Source: Panaeolus papilionaceus (lineage: Eukaryota; Basidiomycota; Agaricomycetes; Agaricales). From it: a stretch of 64,000 nt of DNA. The DNA lies in assembly GCA_015501605.1 (NCBI GenBank), contig JADNRZ010000001.1, forward strand, positions 1,736,001 through 1,800,000. Reading direction: 5' to 3'. The position numbers and the translations under genes were made by a program. The notes under the pieces are model-generated. The model was not told the origin of the DNA, did no database searches, and worked only from the letters and a program-made list of their open reading frames with translations. This document shows, piece by piece, positions 45,501 to 58,640 of the stretch. Position 1 is the stretch's first letter; every line of letters begins with the position of its first letter.

Positions 45501-48500
45501 AGCTTGAGGAAAGCTTCTGAGATCTCGATATTGGGGAGAGTGTAAATTCTGGTGAGCGCATTAAAGCAAACGTCAAGAAGTTCATGCTTCCGGGCAACAT
45601 GCGCAAAGCGGTTGATAATCCAGGCTGTCTCATGATAGCCACGGTACCCAAAAGTGTTGGTGTTGTTTGTCCCGGGGTTATTGGGGTTGGTTATGAGGGG
45701 CATATAAGCAGCATTGATTGACCCAAAGACATTTTGTCGCCAAGCAACGAGGTCGCTCCAAATGTTTATATCGTCGTACACGTTTGGAAGTCGTTCCCGC
45801 CATGCCTGAAGCACCATTTTGAGCTCCGAGGATTTTTTCTCTAGGTTTTGCGCATTTGTTTGTGACAATGACCCAAAGATTTGGACAGCTTCCTGCAGTT
45901 CAACAAATTGTTGGAAATGTTGCAAAAGGGGAATATGGGCGGCGGAGAGATGTTGAGGAAGTCCAATCCACTTTCTCAGCGATAGCTGCATAGCGTCTTC
46001 TAAGAATCGCGTAAACTCGACGTTCTTGTCTAGCGCTGCGGGATTTTTGAGAAGCGAGAGATAGGCTTCAAAAACGCGTCGACGAGGTGTTGGGAATTCT
46101 GACAAGTGGTTGATCTCTTCTTCCACATTCTCTCTACACTCGTTCCAATCCTTTGTACGCCAGGTGCACTCCAGAACGAGTTCATGGCTGTCTTCACTTT
46201 TGGCAAATTCATACAGAATATCCCAATGTTGAAGTTTTTCGGCAGCATTGATCCAGTGGTCTTCCCAAAGGCAGAATTCGGTCTCGGAGAAGGGAATTGT
46301 ACCTGTCCTAACGCGATTCATAGCCGTTTCGTAAGAGTTCAAGGCTTGTTCCCACATCCCGGCCTGTTCAAAGGCGAGGCCAATGTTGGTCTCTGCACGG
46401 ATGGAACGACGGCGCCAGAGCCCGTAGAATAAGTCCTCTTCTGCGAGTTCAGCATACACGTCTGCGAGAGAGTCATGGATGTAGTCAGAGATAGTCAACT
46501 CATCCTCCTTTATGTTCTCCGATGATGCTTCTAATATCTCCAAACCAATGTGCCATGCACAAAAGGTTTTGGCCAGGTATTTGACGAGATGAGGAGGAAG
46601 GGTCATAGGAGGAGAACATGCGTGAATACCAGTTAGGAGAGTTTGGACGATGTTTGGGCGCAGATGCGCTTGCTTGACATGAAAATCTTTGCTTAGAAGG
46701 TTTACCATGCGGTCAGTGGTGTCCGCTTGCTCGCGTCTTGACAAGCACGACCATAGGGCCGGAAAAACAGAAACCCAAGTGTCATGCGCGACCTGGGGAT
46801 CCAGGAAAAGAAGTCGTTGCATTGGACGAAGGACACTTTGAATTGGAGGCCTTCCAATTTCTTGGGCTTTGGAGGTCAACTGACGACGATCAAAAGGGTC
46901 GACATCAGCAGCACCAAGAAGAAGGTAAAGTGCTAGGTAGATCCAATTGTGATCTGCTAATGCCTCCCAATTCTGGACACCCAGAACGTAGGTCAAGCGT
47001 CCGAAGAGCGAGCGTGGAACGCTGACGTCCAGGAGATCCATAAATCTCTCCCTAAGAGCGGAGTCTTTGGCCCGGCAGCCAAGAAGGAAGGATTGCTCAA
47101 GACGGTTGGTCAAGTCACTGCGACGCAAGGTGGGTTCGGTGTATATTTCGTAGATGAGCTCCAGGTATGGCGTAAATATCGATTCTCCTCGGCTTTCGAA
47201 CAGCGTCATCTTCTGAAGCAAGGTCGCCTTCTCCTTCATTGTCGGATACGCTTCTTGTCGGTGCAGTGCCCAATTCCGGGCAAGGTCTAAGGTATAGCGA
47301 CACAGAACAGGGCTTTTGGATTTGTCCACAACAACACATAGTGTGCTTAAAAGCCATCTTCGCTGGTCACCCAAAAAGGCGACGGATATTTGGCAAATAT
47401 CCAAGATAGTCATTATCAGGCGCACACCAGCTTCGTAACCCTGCGTGGATGGCGATGAATGGATGTGTTCTTTGGTAAATTTGCTGAGAAGTTTCATCAA
47501 GCTTTGGCTGAAGGGCTCGATGCGCTCTGGGGTTAGCTGGACGATGGATTTGAGCATTCCCAGGATGCCACTCAAAGAAGTGGAATTTCGCAAGCCTTCC
47601 CCAACAGAGGAATAGATGAATGCATGGAAATCTGACATTTCCGTCGCCTGTTCCTCCTCTTCTTTGGGCAGAGGATAGAGTCGGATGAGTTGGTCGAATA
47701 TGGGGAGTAATGTGTCGTGGAAAGTGGCATCTTCTGCAAGGAGGCCTTTCCGCACCAGCTTATTGAGTATCTGGGCGTTTGTGGTGTACCAAGAGTCGGG
47801 CTGCTCAGCCGCAATGACTTGTAGTACTTTGGCTGCGGAAAGAGCCTGCGCTAAAGTACCTGGATTATCTCCAGGTATTTCATTCTAATAAATTGTATCA
47901 GTGACCTGCATCAATATGGTGGATGTAATTCACTCACCAACTCAAGTGCCCGTGAAAAGAAACGCAAGCCAACAGTGACGTCTGTCCAACCATTGGGGCC
48001 AACAATGAGCTGGAGTAAGGCCAGCGCTTTTGGTACGAGTGTTGTTCTTGTGATTTGATCGTGTGGGACTGTAGCGAGCCGGACAAGATAGCTCACCATG
48101 TTCTCTCGGAGACCGAGAGGAGTAACCCATGTCGAGTCGTCCGACGCATGAATTTGCGCCGAACCTTTTTTCAGGTTTTGATTGGCCTGCTCCTCCCATT
48201 TAAATATGGTTTGTAGTATTTCGATCGAAAGAAGTCGCGATTCCATGTTCACTGAAGGGGCCATTCCCAACTTGTTCAGCGAATTGGCAATATGGGGCAC
48301 AAAGAGGGATCGAACTGGGAAGAAAATATGCGGTTGCTTGACCATAAGATGGTAGATGGTGATCATCGAACCGACGCCCTCTTCCGCGAGTAAGCGGCGA
48401 GTAGTCTTTGCCCAGAAAGGTGATTGGCCAGACTCTGGAGCCTCGGATTTCGGGAGGGAAGGCGCCAATATGGACAAGGCTTCAAACCTGAGGGCGGCGC

Positions 48501-51500
48501 GTCCTTCCGTATGAGACGTGCGTAATAAGCCAGTCCATGCTCTCAAGATAAATTTCTGTGGGGTCGTGAATGAAGCAAAGAAATGGGCTGCTAAAAGGTA
48601 TGCTGTTTGCTTGACAATAACGTCATCACCTGAGGTGATGTGTGACCATGTTAGCTTCATGATATCCTTCTTCACATCATCGAGTAGAGAGTGGTAGTAC
48701 TGTACGAGGATGGTGGTAAGATGCAGAATTTCAATCTTGAACAAGTCGTCAACTTCCGAGAAGAATTGGGTGTCGTTCACTGGTTGCCAAAGAATACGAT
48801 GAAGTTGATTGATGAAGTCGGGGTTGATGAGGTCTTCAGGGCGCTTCCGCTCTTTAGCATGGACTAGCAAAACTGGGCTGACAATATAACGAATGAAGTA
48901 CGTCTTCTGTGCCCAAGTATACCCGCTGCCGGTGAACCACGTTAAGAACCGCATCAAGATGTTTCGCTTGAAAACCGTGTCCTCGCTCAATGCAGTATGC
49001 CGGTACAGGAACTTTGTAAGTCCAAGAAGATCCATGCCAAGGTGAACACTATATATGCTTGTAAAATCGAAAAGCAAGTCAATGCGAGGGGATTGTGACA
49101 GCGCTCGTTTGAAAATTGAAACCATGGTACCGTAGAGCTGCGTTACACCGGCATTGAATTGATCCGCACTGTCCTGGGATGGCAATCGGGCATTCCAAAG
49201 CTCTAGAACAGCATCTAAAGCATACCCATTCTCTGCAATCCAGGTGGGGATCAGGGCGCTTAGGTCATCCAAGATCCCCAAGATTGCAGTGACGGTATTT
49301 GGATCGGGCTGTGACCGTAGGGCACTAACGAGTAATGGAGTACGAGAAGAGAGCTCACGAAGGAGGTTTGGAGCAAGCCCTGCTTGGAGAATGCTTCTGA
49401 TAGTGCGGACTGCACGATTATAAGAGAGATGACGCAACAAATAGTCGACCCCTTCAGTGAAGTATCTGTCCAAATAGCGGGCGAGCGGTTCTGAAAATGG
49501 GCTACAGCTCGAGAAATGCATGGTTGCTTCGGTTGCGACAACAGCATTCACCAGTTGCTCCAGGAATATATTGGCTGCGGATGGAAGAAGATGGAATATG
49601 TTGGCCAAGCGTACAAGTTTAGTAACAGCCTCGTCGTCCTTCAAGGAGTGTTTAGCTGCTTCGGTCAATTGGGCGGGGTCCGCGACGATGCGATAGTGGT
49701 CCAGAAGCTTGTGCCCGATTTCCACTTTAAAGTAATTAGTCAACAACTCGAGCAAACGGGCCAGGCCTTCCAGGCCAGGCACAGACAACCTCTTGGGATC
49801 AGCAAGGTTCATTAGGATGGGTCGAAGACCTGTTTGCAACAGCTCCTTTGGTAAGCGTTGTTGATGAATGAGGACCATGCGTAAGCCCTCATGCGCAACA
49901 TCCTTGACTTCCGACGAAGGGGAGTACAGAGATTTGAAATAGACACTCGTAACCCTGAAATGAATGAGAATGAATGTCACAGTCAGAAGAGCTTAACTCA
50001 CCGTTGCCTCGTTTGGTGTTGACGAGAGAAGAAGTCGGTTAGTGGCATAGAGGCTGTCAGAAGTTTGATGCATGCCACTCTGAGCTTGATAACTTCCAGT
50101 GTTCCTTGTCGGGCATTTCTTGGACCAACGAGCTGAACATCTTCGGCATCGGCAAGAGCTAATGTTTCGTGGAGAAGGCGCAGCAGTTCGTCATTGAGTT
50201 CAACCAGTGGTGGGTCGAGGCTAACACAATACCGAATGGCTTCGATCATGCCGATTTGCTTAGAGAATGGTAAAGCCCTCAACGGTTTGGTGAAAATACC
50301 GACGAGGGTTCTATCGCGATGAGGCATCAAGAGCTCGACTGCTGGTCGACCGCTTAACGATACCAAAAGGTTTATGCACTTCTGCGCGGCCTCCCGGACG
50401 AGCACGTTAGGACTTTGTAATTCAGGGAAAAATACGCCTATAATGTGCACCACCTTCGTTCGGGCTTGTTGTGCTCCTTCATTGTGGAAGTCCAGGTTTC
50501 CTGTGCTGATACGCAACACAGTCATCAAAACATCTGTAACCTCCTCCACATTTCTAGGCAAGTCGGATGGTAAATCCTTTAGGATGTGAAGGAGAGTGCG
50601 GAAAAGCTCGAGCTCCCGATCTGTCACCCAACGAGTACCGAGGTCTGGTGTTTGTGTCATGAGTTTGATACCATTATAACCAGCACTTTTGCGGACCCAT
50701 GATTCGTCTAGACATAGTGCCGCGAACCTGTTCGCCATTTGATGCAAAATCATCATGACATCGTGTAGTTGGACGTTTGGACGCGAATTGAGAGATATAA
50801 CGTCGCTAACGATGTTGCTGATGACGGTCTGTGCTTTTGCTGCATCGTCTGCCTGATCGCGCGAGAGTGCATGCGGGATGGCGTCAAGAAAACATGAAAG
50901 ATGAGCCCCTGGAACAAGGCGGGTCCCGGGTTCTCGGGCCTGACTACGCGCAATTTCGGTTTCGAATATCGAATGTCCAAGTTTATAAATGTATGCTTCA
51001 GCCTTTTCCTGTGTCTCTGGTATGTGTATCGCGTCAAAAAGACCTTCCACTATGCTAACAAAGGTCTCTTCCACGTTACGGCCTTGAATACCCTGCATAA
51101 ACCTATCGTCAATAATTATTCTCCTCGCAGAATAGAGAGGAATGCACCTCATGAAGTAAAACAGAAGCGGTGCTTTCCAGGTAATTGTAAGCATGAATAC
51201 GATCCGCTTGCGCCATTTTTGCAATACTATGTGAAGCTAAGACAGCAACTGGTCCCATTTCTATGAAGTTTGCCCGTCCATTGAACGAAATGGGCAATTT
51301 GGCCGGATCAGAGTGATGTCGGTATGTGAGGGCTGGCTCTTTGGTTAATAGTCTGCGATTTCGCCCTCCTAACTTCCCTAATATTCTTATTGTGGTATGG
51401 GCAGGATGATGGGCTGCTGGTAAGGGTTTGAGATGGTTGAATAAGGCCTCCATAAGATCGCGAAGAACTGTGCTGAGGGTTGGGTCCAGAAAGTCGGGAG

Positions 51501-54082
51501 TCAGATTATCGATACATAACTCCAGAGTTCGCAACCCTTGGGAAACCAACTCCGAGTTGCCTTTAAGTGCAAGGGCAAGGGGTTGCATCAAGTATGTGAG
51601 ATGAGGCAAGAGATGGGTTAAACGCAAAGGGACTGTGAGGCAAAGCTCAACAATCATGTCACGAGTCTGGCCGTCGGTAGCGAGGAGCTGTGAATTTAGG
51701 CTCTCTAACATGTCAGGCAAAAGCGGAAGAACAGCATTGTAGAGCAGCTCATACCGCCCCCCTCCTACTCCGATTGCACGGAAGAGTGCCCGAAGAAGGT
51801 GAAAATAGTTGGTTGCTTTGGTTGCTTTGGCCGCAAGTGGGAAACAATCCATCAACAACTTCCCAACATGAGCAGCCAAAATCGCCTCGTTTGTGGCTGG
51901 ATGGGTGCTTACAGCTCCAAATGCCATTTTGTATAAACGGATTGTGGCTACTGCCGTCATATCATCACAGTCCCCAAGAGAAGGGAGCCGATCCATGAGG
52001 AACTGGAGTACGATGGCCAATAGTGTAGGCGATGTTGATTCACGAGTGAAGAGCACTTGGCAAAGGCCGAGAAGAACCAAACGTTTTTGGGCGCATTCAA
52101 AAAAGAACTCCATTTCTCTCGTCCAGACTTCTTGGAAAACGTGAAGGTTGACTTCGAGGAGGACGAGGCCGAGCCACTCGAGCGATTCATTCTGCTCCGG
52201 TAAACGGGGATCCAAATCGAAGAGGGACATGCATCGGATGCACCCTTCGAAAAGGCGCGAAATTGAGACACCATCCGGAACTTCTTGATTCTTCCATTTT
52301 TTCAAAGAGGAGAGGCACACGCGAAAACCGTGCAACAGTGCTCTGAAAACAAGGCGGGATTCTGTGCGAGGTCAGTCTTTCTCGTCGTTGAACGAAGTGC
52401 TTTTGACATACCGTGAATGACTTCCTCTGGTTTTTCCATCAACCCTGTTGAGCCGCCAACAGGTCTATTTTTCTCAATCCAGCTTGCATTCGGCACTTCG
52501 TCCCCTGACTGAGTTTTGTTGCGTTCTACGGCTGCGCAGACATCTGCATGGATGACACAAAGTCCCTCCAACTTCTCCAAACATGTATCGAATAGTGCAA
52601 GTAATAGGCGCTTCGCGTCCTGCTCAGGCATTTTCGAGTGTATGACTTCCGTCAGACCAAACATCATCTTAAGAAATGTTGTATTGAGGTTGATCGGAAG
52701 AGAGGGATTGTGCACCAAAGACGAGTAAACTTGCAGGACGCGTTGCAACTGATTCGAGCTCAGCTCTGCTTTGACGTGGTGAACCAAATCTGCAATAGCG
52801 GAATAGATGACGGGTCTGATGACGATAAATAACATGAGGTGTAACCCAATGCACGAACTCACCGAAGCATCTCCTTGCTGGCAACTCCTGAACCCAAGAG
52901 TACGTTCTCGTCGAAAAGTTTATCCAGCTGATCAAACAAGGCTTTTCGGTGTGGGGTACCCATTAAATGGCGGAATACGACCATCAGTTCCTACATGGGT
53001 ACGTTATGGCGCTTTTTCAACAGTATTAAATTGTTCAACGCACCTTGCGAAGGGATATTCCATTGGCAGGGCAGTCCTGCAAGAGTCGCAGGGCAGCCAA
53101 CACAAGTGTCTCGCCGTATGCATCAGAAACTTCGCCCGAGAAGCGCATCACATAGGCCAGGTATGACAACATCTACAAACGTATAAGACCTTAGAAAAAG
53201 AAACAAGAGGTAGAACGAACCTTAATTTGCGAGTGAATAAACTCAGTATATACTGCAGTGTTCTTAATGGATGGCGATGACCCCGACCATATGTTCCCCA
53301 TGGCTTCGTAGTCAGCACGAGTTTTGTGTTGAATGGGAGATTCCAAAGCGAGCATTTCAAATGCAGGAGTAGTGGTACTTTGTAAGGTCGCGGATACTAG
53401 TGGTTTGTGCATTTGGGACATGATCACCATTACCATGCCCATTTCCCCGATAACTTTGCAGCTTCTAATGGCTGGAAGAGATGTGTTGGTATCAAGGGAG
53501 TCTGAGTTTTCTGAAAGAAATTGTTCGACAAGGCCTGACATATTTCCCAACGCTGCCTGAAACACATCTACAAATTCCTTGACCCCTTCTTCCGTCAGGG
53601 CACGATAGTTTCGAATGATGTCGACCAAGATCTTGCAGGCTGTAGTTCCATCCTCTTCATTGTTGGTCCGAATGACATGAAGCATGCAGGTGAATATAGA
53701 GTTGAAGTTGTTTCGCACAGTCTCGTTAACTGGTAGACGATGGAGAATTTCGAAAAGAACTCTTCTGAAAAGGTACTCGGGAGAATCTTTCAAGAAGACA
53801 GGTTCTCCAGATCGTAGAAGTTCGATTATTGCTGGTACGAGGTAGGGTAGAGCTCGAGCAGATTCAGAGTCTCGAACTGTTTCAAGCATCTCTCGTATTT
53901 CACAAGCGACGGCATGTTTGACGCGGAGTTCTGAAATTACAGTTGTGAATGTTCAGCTATGTCAATAGAAGTACTAATACCTGCTTACCAGTATTGGGAT
54001 CGGCAATGCGTGCAATGCGTATCTCTAAATCAGTAGTAGCGGTAGAATTTGTTGCAACATCCATAGGTGAGGTTGCGGCCAT
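42539..54082 (-). CDS. TRA1: Transcription-associated protein TRA1/TRRAP, PIKK-like pseudokinase
   Basis: Giant scaffold shared by the SAGA and NuA4 acetyltransferase complexes, contacted by transcription activators. It spans about 11.5 kb with few introns, giving roughly 3,600-3,700 residues. It starts MAATSPMDVATNSTATTDLE, followed by a long HEAT-repeat region to about 47900 (for example KEFVDVFQAALGNMSGLVEQ; IRILGKLGGRNRRLLTKEPA). The FAT domain covers roughly 47700-44400 (RLTYVLGVQNWEALADHNWI; AWIINRFAHVARKHELLDVC). The PI3K-like domain contains LSNYLTEFQYSKIDEIEVPG and PNVRLYQTDSSYVSMADIYD, then ISRSTGVVAMTDLLPG where a real kinase would have HRD and DFG motifs. VPFRLTPNMQQFLGKIFTEG and the FATC end LAKMGEVFQPWL (TAA 42539-42541) follow. 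Catalytic residues are missing, as in all Tra1/TRRAP. Confidence 0.95.
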
Positions 54083-54316
54083 TATTCGCTACACATGAGG
54101 CAGCTTTCTGGCAAAAGACGACGGCCAACCTTTGAGAGGAATGGGGGATGCGGTGAGAGTTAGTATTGATCTCGTGACCGCAGACCTAAGCCTCTTGAGC
54201 GCGTCAATCAAACAACAATCAATAACGCCCAATAAATCTATAGCACTGACATTCTCCTGAGTAACATTCTACCAACTATTGTTCCAAACTCGGATTCCTT
54301 ATCTGAACATTATAAC
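54083..54316. promoter_or_regulatory. Divergent promoter region TRA1 / CTNNBL1
   Basis: 234 bp between divergent start codons. No TATA box; presumed shared promoter. Confidence 0.45.
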
Positions 54317-56728
54317 ATGGATATTGACTCTATTTTCAAGGTGCCCTTCTGCTATATGTGTTCCCAAGATTGTTGACATTTCTAATACCAATTTAAGGTA
54401 CCAAAGCTTCCTGTAGGCTCCACCGCTAAACGGAAGCTACCTGATAATCCATCTCCAGAGCTCCTCAAAAAAATGAGGCTGGACGCCGAGTCAATGAATG
54501 AAGACTTAGGGAGAAATGATACCTCTCAGCAGGCAGCAGGGTCTTCACGAACAAGAAGCGTAGAGATGGAGGAAGTCGAAGACGAAGACGGTCGCAATTT
54601 CGCGCCGGGGGGCGATGCAGACTACTTCGTAGAGGAGGACGACGAAGGTCGCTTTTTTGGAGGAGGCTTGACTACAGAACAGAAGGAAATTTTGAATATA
54701 TTTGACAATGCAACAACCGATGACACCGAAGTATGCCTGAACATTGTCCACCCCCAATATTAACTCATTCAACATTGTTCAGCTCGGAGACTTTTCAATA
54801 TCTCGAATTCGAAAGCTATTGCTGAATTTCGAAAGAGCTGTAAATAAGAATCAGGATCAGCGCTCCAAATATCCCAATAACCCATCGAAGTGAGTGAGTG
54901 TCTCTATCTTTGCATGGTACCCGGCGACTAAACCCTCATAAGGTTTATTGACTCTGAAGCAGATTTGGACAGCGCTATCAAGGCATTAATGCCCCTTTCT
55001 CAGACACCGACATTGGCGTACGCTGAGCTGGTCCGCTCTGGCACGGTTGGACTCCTGGTCGGACTCTTGACCCACGAAAACGTCGACATCGTGATTGATG
55101 TGATAGACCTTGTCTATGAATTTACGGATGAAGACGCCGAAAATGATTTGGAGGAAGACGAAGACGAGCAACTTCATGGAACTATGAAGCTTTTGATCGA
55201 TGGGCTTGTATGTGTATCTCATTTGACTAAAGTTATCCGCTCATCATGTCCTCAGATTGACAATTCGGCTCTTGAATTGTTTGTGGATAACTTACCTCGC
55301 TTTAACGAATCAGATGAGTCAGACCGTCAAGGTGTATTTCGAACACTCGGTAAGTCTGCATTCTTTTGAGCATAACATACTCTAAAATCTTTGAGGCAGG
55401 TATCTTCGAGAACGTCGTGGCGTTTGATCCAAGCCTAGTAACAAACTTGGTGTCGAAGACCAAAATATTGGATTGGCTGCTCAAGCGTATACAGGCCAAG
55501 CAGCACGAAGAAAACCGTGGTTATGCTGCAGAGCTGTTGTCAATTTTTTTGCAGACAAGTCCTGAAAACAGAATACACTTTGGTGCTGTTGAAGGCGTCG
55601 AAATAGTCCTTCAAGTCTTGTCTGTGAGTCATCCAAATTTGAAGTGGTCTGCTTTCTTGATCTCAGCATGCGTAGCAATTTCGTCGCAGAGACCCGGTGG
55701 ATGCTGACGAGACTGAGTTTATGGATAACCTATTCGATTCCCTTTGCTCCGCATTGCATGAATCCAAGATCAAAAAGTCTTTTCTGGACACTGAGGGCAC
55801 AGATCTCATGGTTCTCATGATGAAGTAAGCGAGCTGTATGATACCTTGGTTGCAGGGAGCTCATGGGGCCTTCAGAGAGAAAAAGATGGCGCAGATTAGA
55901 GCTATCAAAGTCTTGGACCATGCGTTATCAGGGCCTTCCGGGGAGGATATCAGTAATGCTTTTGTAGAAGCGTCGGGGTTGAAAACACTCTTTCCCACTT
56001 TTCTCGGAAAGGTTGGCTGCTTCTCATATTCACTGTTAATATTCTCATGTGATCATTTATTAGACATCCAAAAAACACAAATCTGGGTCTGAAGGTATTA
56101 CCCCCCAAGATGTGTCTCATATACTCAGCGTTATATCATCTCTATTTCGGCACCTTTAGCCAGAGTCAAGCAGCCGTGTTCGACTCCTGGCCAAATTCGT
56201 GGAAAACGATTACGAGAAGGTTGACAAAGTGCTTGACATTCGTGATTCGGCCTCCAAGCGGCTCGCATTAACAGATGCCGAAATAGCGGGTGGAAAACAG
56301 GTATGTTCTTTCGCTTGTCCCCCTCAATGTGTGTTAATATATTTGTGAACTAGGAAGCACTTGACGTGGAAGAGGAAGAGGGAATGCCCGATCTGGAGGA
56401 AATGACGTATCTTCGAAGATTGGATGGTGGCTTATTCACGCTGCAGACAGTGGACTATATACTTGCTTGGTTGATAGTCGAAGACGATGGGGTGAGTGAA
56501 TGACCAAGCAGTCTTCCTTCACCGTAATCTGAGCAATTTCAGATTCAAGCCCATATAACGAGAATACTCGGCCGAAAAAACAAGTCAATCGAAGACATTA
56601 AAGAGACGCTCGTATATTATCACGACCATATTGACGATGAACAAACAGAGCAGGAAAGCAGCACTTCTCAAAAGGAGATTCTAGCAGGTCTCATAACTGC
56701 ATTGAGCCCTGACCCGGCTAAACAGTAA
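54317..56728 (+). CDS. Beta-catenin-like protein 1 (CTNNBL1), with an in-frame stop codon
   Basis: Armadillo-repeat protein of the CTNNBL1 family, associated with the Prp19/CDC5L spliceosome complex. It starts MDIDSIFKVPKLPVG with an NLS-like KRKLPDNPSPELLKKMR, then acidic DADYFVEEDDEGRFFGGGLT. Armadillo repeats include LGDFSISRIRKLLLNFERAV, VRSGTVGLLVGLLTHENVDI, IDNSALELFVDNLPRFNESD, GIFENVVAFDPSLVTNLVSK, NRGYAAELLSIFLQTSPENR and EASGLKTLFPTFLGK. In the exon from 56065, TPQDVSHILSVISSLFRHL is followed by TAG (56157-56159), then in the same frame PESSSRVRLLAKFVENDYEK with VDKVLD, exactly the family continuation. Later exons stay intact (YLRRLDGGLFTLQTVDYILA; LITALSPDPAKQ, TAA 56726-56728). 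So it is either a nonsense mutation, a sequence error or readthrough. Confidence 0.85.
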
Positions 56729-58467
56729 TCATAGAGATAGAGCAGTCCCATGTCCTGGATATAACGATGATGCATTCGTGGCTAAAAGCATGGTGAGTGC
56801 GCCCATGGCTTTAGCGACCTGCGCCTGAAACTTCAGCTCCATATCGATCTTTTTGCGTAGTTTCCGAAAAAGCGCATCTATAAGTGGGGCTTGTCCCAGA
56901 ACGGTGTTGTACATGTCTGAAACGCTTGTTGTTAGAATCGCCTTCAAGAAGATCGTGTAGCAAGCATGCCTATGAGAACAGTAGCCAGATCGACGACTAA
57001 CTCGCCGAACCGTGGATCAGTAACGTGCTTGATCAGCAGTCGTAGAACTGGTTCTAAAAGAACATCATCGCGACCTGCAAGCGCCACTCGTAGGCCATCA
57101 CGATGGATAAGTTCTTGAATGAGCGAGAATGTCACATTCGGCCTGGTATTCTGAAACACGTCAAAAGCTGAGCGGAAAAGTTGATGGAGAGCAACCTACT
57201 TTGCGAAGAACAGAGTCGAGCGCAGCACCATACTTGAAGTTCTTAAGAAGTTTATCGTGTTCCTTCAATTTTCGTGAGGGAAGATGAGATATTCTGATTT
57301 CATCCAAGCTACGCGTAGGACCAGAACCTGTCGAGCCGCTGAGTAGAGGTGTTATTGACGAACCCTCGGCTTCGTTAAATTTTGAATCTCGGCGTCGGAT
57401 AGACAAAGTCCCGTCTGACATGCCTCCCACAATATGTGTTTCATCGGGCTATGGGCAGATTAGAGTTTGGAATAAATCCATAATATATGCCACATTACCG
57501 AGAGTCCCAAACAAAGAATCGGGGCAGGATAACGCATTGTGTGTACAACACGATAGGTGCTGATGTCATAAACTTTGACCATTTGGTCGAGCCCTCCTGT
57601 AAGTAGTCGATTACCTGTAGGGTTGAAGACGAGTGAAGTGATGGTTTTTTGATGATTGGACATAGCTCTGGAGCAACGACCGCCGGCGACAATATCCCAT
57701 AACCGAAGGATGGGACCAGCAGAGGATAGCAAGGCTGATCCTGAGGGAAACATAAGAACCTGTTCTACTGGGACCTTTTCTTGTGAATGGTTGTCTAAAC
57801 CCATGACAATTTCACAGTTGCCAGACCTGGCGTCAAAGAAACGAACAGTGGAATCGTAAGATCCAGTGACAATGAGGTTGGGATTGTGGGGAGCGACCTG
57901 ACCAGTACGAACGTAATCTGTATGGTCGTGGAAAGTGGTAATTGCGGATTGAGAAGGTACATCCCATAGCTTGACTGTTGTGTCATCTGAGCATGATAGG
58001 ATTTGTGTAGGAGATAGCGTTGAAAATTTTGTAACGTGAACAGGTTGTTTGTGTGAATCCAATGTACGAAGGATGGCGCGCGAGTTAACATCGAAAACCT
58101 GTACAAAGACAGCTTTAGAGTGTTGAGCGCTGTGAAAATAATAAAGACGGACCTGAATGAGACCACTATCATCGCCAGCTACGACGAGTTTTCCATCTTC
58201 ACGTATACAACCACTCCTTGCAATGTCTTTAAAGCGTGATATAGTTTTTGTTACTTTTTGAGTACGAGGAGCATAAATCTGGACTCTTGTAGCAGCTGTT
58301 ACAGCATATCTATGGGGTTTTGCTGGAGAGAAATGGATAGAAGTTATAGGAGCATACTCCTTTACGAAGACAGGATGCTTGAATTGGCGCCAATAACGAG
58401 ATTCTTCTGAATGTTTAGCTGTTGAACGCCTTTTATGAGTTTTTAAGACTGTTGATTGAAAATCCAT
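56729..58467 (-). CDS. UTP15: U3 snoRNP protein UTP15
   Basis: WD40 protein of the t-UTP/UtpA subcomplex of the small-subunit processome, acting in rDNA transcription and early 18S rRNA processing. It starts MDFQSTVLKTHKRRSTAKHS. WD repeats: YAPITSIHFSPAKPHRYAVT, IARSGCIREDGKLVVAGDDS, KFSTLSPTQILSCSDDTTVK with LWD, YVRTGQVAPHNPNLIVTGSY with DSTVRFFD, VLMFPSGSALLSSAGPILRL and LVFNPTGNRLLTGGLDQMVK. SDGTLSIRRR comes next, then the UTP15 C-terminal domain LPSRKLKEHDKLLKNFKYGA with ALDSVLRK, TFSLIQELIHRDGLRVALAG, LEPVLRLLIKHVTDPRFGEL and MYNTVLGQAPLIDALFRKLR. The stop (56729-56731) directly abuts the stop of the convergent CTNNBL1 gene. About five introns. Confidence 0.94.
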
Positions 58468-58640
58468 GATGATGACTTTACCAATCCAAGATCAATTCTT
58501 GTTTGTATCTGACTCTTATGTAAGCAACAAATCTTCAAAAAAATAAATTTTAAGATAAGATCGCTGCATCGATATCACTTGAACTTCATCCTTCATCCTT
58601 AAAAAATCCTCCTCATCTACCCCTCTTAACTCTCTAAATA
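58468..58640. promoter_or_regulatory. Divergent promoter region UTP15 / TCTP
   Basis: 173 bp between start codons. A pyrimidine-rich tract at about 58586-58635 just before the TCTP ATG resembles the CT-boxes of highly expressed fungal genes. Confidence 0.5.

Noticed and set aside
56091..56159. Possible 66-nt intron ending in the TAG of CTNNBL1
   Set aside because: It would start after a GAAG donor, leave the wrong phase and delete the conserved ISSLFRHL segment, so the TAG is treated as a real in-frame stop.
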